Shown piece after piece: positions 30,301 to 41,700 of a stretch of DNA of 64,000 nucleotides (positions are counted from its first letter, which is position 1; each line of letters starts with the position of its first letter). The notes beneath the pieces were generated by a model. That model was not told where the DNA came from. It did no database searches and saw only the letters and a list, made by a program, of their open reading frames with translations. This DNA is from Bombyx mori (taxonomy: Eukaryota > Arthropoda > Insecta > Lepidoptera > Bombycidae), in contig NC_085112.1 of the NCBI RefSeq assembly GCF_030269925.1, forward strand, positions 13,021,501 through 13,085,500, given 5' to 3'. Position numbers and translations under genes: made by a program.

Positions 30301-33300
30301 TTTTACTTTTGTTATTGCTAAGATGTGTGAACGAGCTCACAGCCCACCTGGTATTAAGTGGTTACTGGAGCCCGTAGATATCTACAACGTAAATGCCGCT
30401 ACCCACCCTGTAGTTGCAACGGCTGCCCCATCCTTCAAACCGAAACGCATTACTGCTTCACGGCAGAAACAGGCAGGGTGGTGGTACCTACCCGTGCAGA
30501 CTCACAAGAGGTCTTACCAAAATGTAATTACGCAAATTATAATTTTGCGGTTTTGATTTTTATTACACGATATTATGCCTTCACCGTGGAAGTCAATCGT
30601 GAAGATTGTTTAGGTACGTATTAAATTAGAAAAATACCCGCCTGCGGGATTCGAACACCGGTGCATCGCTAGATACAAAGGCACCGGACGCCTTATCTTT
30701 TCATTGCTGTACATAGCCCTCTCCTAACCTACACCACTGAGACAGGTCCCCACCTTTCCTTATCCTTTATCCTTTATCCTTTTCTTCTTCATCCTGTCTA
30801 TATCTGCCACGAAGCAATCATGCGTTTCGGTTTGAAATGTTCGACTGTTGCTATTACAATTGAGATTCCGAACTCATACGCCAAGGTAAATGAGTACAAA
30901 AAATACGAATATTTAGTACCAAATTCAATCAATAACTTACAGTAAAAAAAATCCAAAGTCAAAGATCATTTTAGAGATATTAATATTCAACGTATTAATG
31001 AATATACTTTAAGACTTGTTAATTTAGGAGTTGCCGCTACTATTTTGCATCAAAAACAATCTTATACTATCAATAATAAGGTCTATATAGATATACGAGT
31101 AAATCTATATCCCCTATAGATTTGGAAGCGGCTGAACCGATTTCGATGAAGTTTTCGGGTAAGTTTCAAGCTGGCCTGGTTTGATAGCGATTTGGATCAA
31201 AGTCAAATCAAAGATCGACGAGCCAAGCGGATTGGGTTTGACTAGTTTTACATAACTATAAGCTGAACTCGTTCCTGTTACGTGTCGGTGATGTTTACAA
31301 CAAACTTGGCAAACTATTAATCCATTATATTGACCCATTTAATTATTCTATTACAAGGATGAGACGTCAAATAAGCGCCAGATTCTTTGTAGGTACGAAC
31401 AACGGACACAAGGCCCGGTGGCGTTGATTTGCCACCAAATTCAGATCCTATTAATTTATCACATTTATATGAAAGTGGCTACATTTAGTTTGGTTTAGTT
31501 CTTCTTTTAGTTTTATTAGTTCTTGCTTTATTTTATTTCTGTTTTTCTAACGATATAACTTGTTTTTATAGGTTTCGGATCTTTAATTGGCTTTTATTTG
31601 TTATCTTATTATGTTAATATAAGCTGTCTTTGAAATAAATAAATATACAAAAGTTTAATGCTTGTGTCGAATTCATAATGTAATTTAAGTTTAAGAAGAA
31701 ATTTTCGACTCACCAGAATAGAGGTGTTTGTTTGCCGCTCTCTCTGTCTCTCCGCATCAAATAGAAAAAGACGGCACTGCCCAGCATGAAGATCAAGGTC
31801 TCCTTACGGGGCGAACGCCGAAGCCATCCTTTCATTTCCAAAGTTCGAACCCAATATTCAAACACCTGGGAATTACAATGACAAATAATAACCCTGTATT
31901 GGAACCGAAAATCAAAATAGGTGATAGTCATTTTTTTAGATCTTCCTTATTGAAAGAGGTCCTTATTACGATTTTACTACACTATGAATGAATTCCCGGT
32001 AATTGATACTACTGCTAACACTACTACAACACTTGAATCACGTGAATAACACAATTTGTAATACTATTAAGAATCAGTCGACAGGTGTGATCAAGTCTCA
32101 AGGGAGGACTTGTCCATCTATTGGAACTGTGAAAGAGATCACCTTCAGATCTTCCTCAACATCGTCGATCCGCCATACCTACCCAGGCCTACCCACGCTA
32201 AGTCTTCTGGTACGTGATTGCCCTTCGAGAACTGATCAGCCCCGGCGATTATCTGTTCCACGCAATGTACCCCGCCCACTACCATATCAACGTCACAATA
32301 TTTTGGACTAAGACGATTACCATCGTTTTCCTACGATTCTCTTAGGAGAATCGGACTCTCCGTGCGAGATCAAATCAGGTATTATTAGTACCTGATTTGA
32401 TCTCACAGAGAGAGGACAGGAATGTAGGAGTCCGAGCAAATTACTTTCTATTGCTCTTTGGGTGACTTTGAGGCTTCTGATCGGACACATTATGAGCGAA
32501 CACTTTATTTTCTATTACGTCAATCTCCTATATTACGTGCTGCATATATTTAAATGTGCTTGTAATTAATTTGGTTTACGAAGTAGGAGATACGACCGTA
32601 TCCTTCAACACGGATTTAGAGTTAGAAAAAAATGGTAACCTTGCTGTCCGATCACCAAAAAAATTAAGCCAAAAAGTCACAAGTACGCATGTTTTTATTC
32701 AAGAGAGCCCTGTTTTTTGTTACGATCAATATTGTTTACTTCGATTTTCACGAAAAGTAAGGCTGATTGAAAACATCTTAAAGATTTAATCTCGTGTTTA
32801 CTTTCACGGAAAACTAAATGTACGTTCCGATTTCATTTAGGAATCAGACAAATTTTTATTTTTATTTTTAATACGTATCTTTGTTCCTAAATTCCCAGTA
32901 TCCTCGAGGGGCTATTCTGGTTTTGCCGGAGTGCTAGACCAGCTTTCGGGGCTCAACCTGAAAGATTTTGCCTAGGTCTGTCTATCACCGGATCGGAATC
33001 GCGACGAACTTTGTCTGTGGGAATATCTATCAAGTACCGACGACAACACACATTATTTTAACTCTAATATCCTGACCAGCATGAACATCAAATCTCTTTA
33101 ATTAATTTTGAAACTTTATTAGTAGATTTTGATAATCTATATATATAAAAATGAATTGCTGTTCGTTAGTCTCGCTAAAACTCGAGAACGGCTGGACCGA
33201 TTTGACTAATTTTGGTCTTGAATTATTTGTGGAAGTCCAGAGAAGGTTTAATAGGTAGATAAATATGAAAATTCTCGGAAATGAAAATAATTTTTTTTTT

Positions 33301-36300
33301 CCTTTGATGTGTCCCCCGTCGGACGTATTCCTTTTGTTTGTTTTAGGTTTATTTTATACAAAACTAGGTCTTTTATATATCGATTGAGGTACTACGAAGT
33401 CTGCCGGATCAGCTAGTTATTTTAATATAAAATTAATCTGTTTAATTGCGGCCTACAATTACTTTTAATGAATATGATGTCAGACATTTGCCTTAACGTT
33501 AACGTGTTTTTGTATTATTTATATACATATTTACATATATTATGTGTAAGTGGTAAGAATGTCTGGCTGAATACGTATGAATATGTGTTTGGAAAAATAT
33601 TTTTATATTTGATCAATATATGTATTGTAACAACTCTAAGTACACCGAAAATCATTGTTTATCTCGATTCTTATTCTTCTGACGGGTCTCTGGAAGCGAT
33701 TGCTTAATTGAAAAAACGGCCTATTGCATTTTTATGTATAGCATATTTTGCAGACTTATTTTGGTGTATAATCAAACATATTGTACTACAAATAGATTCT
33801 TAAATGTTATGTCTCATAACATTTCTTTAGGCTCCAGTGGCCACTTAAGAACATAGGAGCTGTTAGCTCGCCTAGTTGCCTTTTATTTTCTACATATGCT
33901 AATAGGCTATATCAGCGTATGTGTGGCGCATTTACATTGTAGATGTCTATGGGTTCCAGTAACCACTTAACACCAGGTGGGCTGTGAGCTCGTCCACACA
34001 CCTAGGCAATAAAAATAAAATAAAAACCCTAGCCTGGGCTATATCAGCGTTACCCTAGCGTGTAGGTGAGCTCTCGGGGCTCATCCCGACGACGTTGTTA
34101 ACACTAACCCTAGCAAGAGCAGTACTTCGCAGAAGTCGTCGTGGCTTAAAGGATAAGACGTCCGGTACATTCGTATCTAGCAATACACCGGTATTCGAAA
34201 CGCGCAGGCGGGCACCAATTTTTCTAATGAAATACGTACTTAACAAATGTTCCACGATTCACTTCAACGGTGAAGGAATAACATCGTGTAATAAAATTCA
34301 AACCCGCAAATTTATAATTTGAGTAATTACTGGTGGTAGGCCCTCTTGTGAGTCCGCACGGGTAGGTACCACCGCCCTGCCTATTTCTGCCGTGAAGCAG
34401 TGATGCGTTTCGGTTTGAAGGGTGGGGCAGCCGTTGTAACTATATTTGAGACCTTAGTACTTATATCTCAAGGTGGATGGCGCATTTACGTTATAGGTGT
34501 TTATGGGCTCCAGTGACCACTTAACACCAGGTGGGCTGTGAGCTCGTGCAACTATCTAAGCAATAAAAAAAGAGTAATATTTTGTATAACATTAGATCGT
34601 TTAAAAAAAGGCACCGTTGGTAATTATACTCACCAAATTCACAAAGAGATTGACGACCAATACTCTTCGATGGGGCGGCTCGAAATACACGGCCAGTCCG
34701 CTCACGGTACATGGCAATAACACAGTCGTGTAGTACGAGAACTCGCTGAAGAAAAGCTTCCTGTTGACAAAAATGACAATAACATTACAAAGAAATTAAT
34801 CCTTTTTAATTTCAAGTTATTTTGGAAACCCCCCCCCCTCTCCCCGAGCCCAACAAGTGGAAGTCGAGAGACGAAAGTAACTATGAATTAGTATCAAGTA
34901 AAGTAGTGAGACAGGGTTTTTCTTTCACTAAACGAGTTGCTTAGCCCTCCTGGTATAATGCGGAACCCATTGGCATCAAAACATAAAGACATGCCGGAAC
35001 GCAGTACTGTATCGCAGCATGTAATCTTTGCAAGGATATGTGACCTCGGTAACCTCTACACTCTACGTCTGCTTTCTTATGTTATAGAAATAGTGTTAAA
35101 TATTATTTAAAAATATTGGCATCCATTTAATCATCAATCTGATTTCGTTAGTAATATCGCAAACCAGACTCCAAAGAGATTTAGGTAACAATAACAAACT
35201 CACTGGTATTATTGGGAATTCAGTCAGAGATACAATGTTTTCAGAACTAACATGTACGATTTGAATTATTGCCTTATTAAAATGTTATGGCGTACGAATA
35301 GACACGACGCGGTTTTTTACAGTGTGTTGATTTAGTTAAGAACAGAAAAATAATTACCAATTACCTGAATATACAGTTGAGGGTCACAAACGAACTGCCT
35401 ACGGTGAGTCCAAATATTCCAGACTTCAAATACAACTTGAATTGCTCTATAATTTCTTTCTTGCCAAGTTTCTTCCCTCGCATCAGAATTTGAAGCTTAA
35501 AGAAAAAATATAGGGGTAATTTCCAAAAATTTAGATGACCCGTTAAATAGTTCGCAAGTTCGAGATTGAGCATGTCGTCAGACGCTAACCACAGATCTTT
35601 GAGGCCATAGCAGTGAAAATGGAACAGCACTAAAACCTTGTTGAGGCTCGTAACCCAAGAGTCGGCTCACCGTCAGGGTAATCTAGTGGACGTGGAGTTG
35701 GAGGCCGAATGGTTCCGGGGTACGATGCGTCGCGTCTGCGATGCTGCGATGCCCCGGGTCAGCGGTCGCGCTCCGCGTGGCGGTGCGTATTGGTGGACGC
35801 CCGAGATCGCGCTCCTCCGAGAGGAGTGCGTGCGGGCGCGCCGCCGAAGCGCCCGCCACCGCCGTCGCCGCCTTCGCGATGCGGACTTCGCGGAGGTGGC
35901 GACCCGCCTGCATGCCGACTGCCGTCAGAAGCAGGAGGCACTGCGGCGGGCCATCGGCGAGGCCAAGTCTCAGAGCATGAAGACGCTCCTGGAGACGCTT
36001 GACCAAGATCCTTGGGGGCGCCCGTACCAAACGGTCCGCAAGAAATTGCGGCCGTGGGCGCTCCCGGTGACGGAACGTCTCCAGCCTCAGCAGCTGCGGG
36101 AGATTGTCTCCGGGCTGTTCCCGCGGATGGAGAGGGGCTTCGAGCCCCCTTCCATGGGCGCGCCACCACGCAGTAGCGTGAGCGGTGATGCCCCTGCTGA
36201 GGTGGTCCCTCCGAGCATCTCGGAGGAGGAGATTCGTGCGGCCGTGTCGAGGATGCGGAGGAAGGACGCGGCCCCCGGCCCTGACGGTGTTCACGGCCGG

Positions 36301-38718
36301 GTCTGGGATTTGGCCTTCGGTGCCCTTGGGGACCGACTCGTGCGGCTCTATGAAGCCTGCCTCGAGTCGGGACGGTTTCCGAAGCAGTGGAAGACGGGCA
36401 GACTTGTTCTGCTAAGGAAGGAGGGACGCCCCGCGGACTCACCTGCGGGATATCGTCCCATCGTGCTGCTGGACGAGGCTGGAAAATTGCTCGAGCGGGT
36501 GGTGGCCGCCCGCATCGTCCAGCATCTGACGGGGGTGGGTCCCGATCTGTCAGCGGAGCAGTTCGGATTCAGGGAGGGCCGCTCGACCATCGACGCGGTG
36601 ATGCGCGTGCGTGCCCTCTCTGATGAGGCTGTCGGCCAGGGCGGGGTTGCACTGGCGGTGTCCCTTGACATCGCCAACGCGTTCAACACCTTGCCCTGGT
36701 CGGTGATCGCAGGGGCGCTGGAGTATCACGGCGTCCCTGCGTATCTCCGTCGGCTGATCGGGTCCTACCTCGAGGACAGGTCGGTCGTGTGCACCGGGCA
36801 CGGTGGGGCGGTGCTCCGCTTCCCCGTCCAGCGCGGTGTTCCACAGGGGTCGGTCCTTGGCCCTCTCTTGTGGAACATCGGCTACGACTGGGTCCTGCGT
36901 AGCGCCCTAAGTGCTCCTCTTCCGGGTCTGAGCGTAGTTTGTTACGCGGACGACACTTTGGTCGTGGCCCGGGGGAGGGACTTGCGAGAGTCTGCCCGTC
37001 TTTCCTGCGCGGGGGTGGCCTTCGTCATCGGCAGGATCCGAAGGCTGGGTCTGGAGGTGGCGCTCGATAAATCCCAGGCCCTGTTGTTTCACGGGGCCCG
37101 GAGAGCGCCGCCTCAGGGGGCCCACCTCGTGATCGGAGGCGTTCGCGTCGAGATCGAGGCAACCGGGTTGCGGTACCTCGGTCTCGTACTGGACGGTCGT
37201 TGGAGCTTCCGCGCTCACTTTGAAAGATTAGGTCCCCGACTGATGGCGGCTGCCGGCTCGCTGAGTCGGCTGTTGCCGAACGTCGGGGGGCCTGACTTGG
37301 TGGTGCGCCGCCTCTACACGGGGGTGGTGCGGTCGATGGCACTGTACGGGGCTCCCGTGTGGTGCCACGCCCTGACCCGCGACAACGTTGCGGCGTTGCG
37401 ACGTCCGCAGCGCGCGATTGCGGTCAGGGCGGTTCGTGGATACCGCACCGTCTCGTTTGAGGCGGCGTGCGTGCTAGCTGGGACGCCTCCCTGGGACCTG
37501 GAAGCGGAGGCGCTCGCTGCGGATTACGCGTGGCGATGCGATCTCCGCTCCAGGGGGGAGCCGCGTCCCGGCGCGGCGGAAGTTCGAGCGCGGAAGCTTC
37601 AATCTCGGCGTGCCGTGCTCGAGGCGTGGTCTCGCCGCCTGGCGGACCCCGCCTACGGGCGACGGACCGTCGAGGCGATCCGCCCGGTCCTCTCGGAATG
37701 GGTGAATCGCGACCGAGGACGTCTCACCTTCCGAGCGACACAGGTGCTCACGGGACACGGCTGTTTCGGTCGCTACCTGCACCTCGTCGCCCGGAGGGAG
37801 CCGACGCCGAAGTGCCACCACTGCAGTGGCTGCAACGAGGACACGGTGGAGCACACGCTCGCGTACTGCACCGCTTTCGCGGAGCAGCGCCGCGTCCTCG
37901 TTGCAAAAATAGGACCGGACTTGTCGCTTCCGACCGTCGTGGCTACGATGCTCGGCAGCGACGAGTCCTGGCAGGCGATGCTCGACTTCTGCGAGTCCAC
38001 CATCTCGCAGAAGGAGGCGGCGGAACGGGAGAGGGAGAGCTCTTCTTCCCTCTCGGCGCCGTGCCGCCGCCGTCGAGCCGGGGTTCGGAGGAGGGCGTTT
38101 GTCCAGCTCCAGCCCCTATGAGGAGGCAGTCTCCTCCCGGTGATGGTCACGGGGCGACCTAAGGGGGTTGAGGCTGCGCCGCACGCTACCGTCACTCTAG
38201 CGCGCTGGCACCAGGAGGACGGGACGGCGCGTCGGCGGCTGCGGACTGCGATGCGGTCCGCATTTTCGTCGTCGCTGTCGTCGCCGAACATACTGTTGAA
38301 GAGCAACCCGGTCGGCGGTGTATCGCGTTCCGACCCGGCAGGCTGGTTCTGGCCCAGCGGGGTATCCCGGAACACCAGCGGCACCGCCCGGGCGGCCTGG
38401 TAGGGCCGCCGTACCGCGGAGACCGACGTCGTTGGTCGTCGACTATCGCCTCGACGACCCGTCGGTCGGGCGTCCTCGGGGTGGCGCCGCGTGTCTGGTT
38501 GTAGTGTTGACCGCGGGAACCCCCCTACTCTGAACGGGTTCTGACCCCGGACGGAGATCGGACGTCGGGTGTAAGAGTGCAGGGGAGTCGTTTAGTGGGT
38601 GGGCCCTAAAATCCTTGGGCCCGCGATCTGCTCTCAACACCTGCAGATCGTTGAGTCTCACATACCCCGCGCGCCCCCTAGGCGCGGGGACCTCGTAGGA
38701 GGTTCGGCCCCCGGCCCG

Positions 38719-38760
<42 letters not shown>

Positions 38761-41700
38761 GTCAGGGTAAAATGCAAACAGGGCAAGGAGTTAATACTGG
38801 GGAACCGTTTAAGCATTGCACTTTGATGTCGTGATGGCCTAAAAGATAAGGCATTTAATATAGACGTCTCATATAGATGTTTCAAGGTTGCATTTACATT
38901 GTTGATGTGTATGGGCTCCGGTAACCACTGAACACCGAGTGGGCCGTGAGCTCATCCAACAATCTCTTCTTCCTCCTAGCATTGTACCGGTCTAATGCCA
39001 AGGGCCGGTTTCCTGCTTTGTTTTTAACGGACCGATGAGCTCATTCACACGTCTATATCTATACATATAAATAAAATTAGAGTGTCTGTTTTTAGTATTG
39101 AAATAACCGGTTTTTACTACATGCATATGAATATAGACGGTACATACACCAAAATAACATTTTTTACAATTTTTGTCTGTCTGTTTGTTCCGGCTAATCT
39201 CTGGAACGGCTGGACCGATTTTGACGAGACTTTCACTGATAGGTAGCTGATGATATAAGGAGTAACTTAGGCTACTTTTTTAAGACTAGCTTCGCCCCGC
39301 GGCGTCATCCGCGGTACGACAATAACCGCGGGTATCATCGCGGGACTCATCAATAATAAAATTAAATGTTTCCGAAGCAAAGCGAGGGCGGGTCGCTAGT
39401 ATAAATAAAAATAAACACAGCGAGACAACAAATCAGCGAACGTTATCTCGCTATTCTTAGTATTCTTATTATGCCGTGCTTATTATTCCAGAAGTACAAT
39501 GTTAACTTTCACAATGCTTCTCAATCCGCACGTATATCGATACGTTTCTCAATTATGAAAGCTTAAAATGCCGTAACACCTCACTTACTAATTCGGGGCA
39601 TAGAAAGTTTCTTTTTCCTCAACATCTCAGACATTATTAAAATTCTATTAGTTCTTAGTGTCGTAAGATACGCACAGTAAAATTAATCCGAAATAACTTG
39701 CGTATTGGTATTATTTCATAGTTAAGTAGTACTATATAAAATATTTAACAATATTTTTTTGTGAAAAATCACTGAATATTGTTTTTATTACATACAGATA
39801 TAGCAATAAGTTAAGGTTAATAATACTAATGGAATAAAAAAAACCAGATACATTTTGCTTGAAATCTTTATATTAAAAAAAAAATCCAAATAGGAGAAGA
39901 ACAAAAAAAAAGAATAAAGCAGTTCTGTGAACTGTGACTGTTTACAATATGGGTAGTTTATATAATGATGTGCTACATAAATCAATATGTGATGAGACTT
40001 CAAGAAATAAATGATAGAAGAGAAATCACACACAACCAGTTGGCCCCAAATCAGCATTGATATTGATATTTGAAGTCGTCGTGGCCTAACGGATAAGACG
40101 TCCGGTGCATTCGTGTTGAGCGATGCACCGGTGTTCGAATCCCGCAGGCGGGTACCAATTTTTCTAATGAAATACGTACTCAACGAATGTTCACGATTGA
40201 TTTCCACGGTGAAGGAATAACATCGTGTAATAAAAATGAAACCCGCAAAATTATAATTTGCGTAATTACTGGTGGTGGACCTCTTGTGAGTCCACGCGGG
40301 TGGGTACCACCACCCTGCCTATTTCTGCCGTGAAACAGTAATGCGTTTCGGTTTGAAGGGTGGGGCAGCCGTTGTAACTAACTTGAGACCTTAGAACTTA
40401 TATCTCAAGGTGGGTGGCGCATTTACGTTGTGGATGTCTATGGGCTCCAGTAACCATTTAACACCAGGTGGGCTGTGAGCTCGTCCACCCATCTAAGCAA
40501 TAAAAAAAATATATTATACTTATTTTTATCATTTTTATAAATAGATATTAAAAACCCAGAAAAGGATCTAATAAGCCAGTTCGTCACACAAACAATTGCT
40601 CAAAGTATCGAACTGAACCAATGAACTGCAGCCCAGCATTTAGGAGAGCTAATTACTGCCTCAGATTCTTTTTTTTTTTTGCTTACGTGGACGAGCTCAT
40701 TAATTAATTATGTGTCTGTCATTAATTAAGTAATTATTTAGTGAAGATTAATTTTTGTCTCTGAAAGAAAAGACATATGTATTGACTGTAAAAATTCTCA
40801 CAAAATGGTTTTCATTCATATAGCGTAAAATTAAAAAATTTAACAAATTTGTTTCACATTTTTTAAGCTAATAGCTCGATAACTGAAACTAAAAGGTTAA
40901 AGTACAAGAATAAGTCAAGGATGTGTTGTAATATATATCAAGATATTGAATACTATGTGTGATGATTAAGATATCGAATTGATAATCCAGGTCATATCAA
41001 TCTAATTAAGATAAGCCCACTCTTCCTTTTTGTTATTCCAATAATATTTATATTAATTTTTCTAATTTCAATGTTTTAAAAGATATTTTAAGTTTGTAAT
41101 GAAGAGTAATTTAAAGTAAGATGTTGTCTGTGGTCAAAATATGTAGGCAGTAAAGTGACTGTCTCTACTATTGCTATTGTTAAAAAAAGATTATAAAAGG
41201 AGCCTCATAAAAAAAGACATTGACATTAACAATTATTCATAGCAATTCAGTTCTTGTTTGATTTTGCTTCAATTGCTACACTTATCAAATGTAAATAACA
41301 GACTTATTGAACATATACATATATATGAGTCGTCTATTATCAAAGGTGGCAATCTGTGCATTTGGACAAAAATTTTTTATTGATATTTCAATACAGATTG
41401 ATTTGAATATAATCGTCTCCTTCAAAGAATACGGTTCAAAACCTGCATTAAATAAAGGTTAATACTTAACCTGTTATTTATCTAAGATGTCATTCAGAAG
41501 AGTTTTGTGACTGCCAATGGAATACAAAGTCAATAATTCGTTTTTCTGAATTACCAATAATTATCCAAAAGTCACATTGCCGGCTTTGATAATAGTCGAC
41601 TCATATATTCCCACAATATTTATGACTGATTATGAGAATGACTTCTAGGTGGGAGGTTTTATTAGGTTTGTTTAAATTTTAGTAGAATATTTACCTGGCT

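Noticed and set aside
32003..32311. 102-codon plus-strand frame in a TMEM135-like intron
   Set aside because: Low-complexity Ser/Thr/Arg composition and no family resemblance; unsupported as a gene.
35638..35681. Apparent N-terminal 15 codons of the R1-type ORF
   Set aside because: They lie upstream of the TSD in host DNA and begin with TTG, so they are not part of the element's protein.
35683..36442. Long open frames on the opposite strand and in other frames of the R1-type LINE (up to about 230 codons)
   Set aside because: They follow from the very high GC content; none has recognisable motifs, and the RT frame explains the region.
39788..40207. 139-codon minus-strand frame
   Set aside because: Its start is antisense Bm1 and the rest is AT-rich intron.
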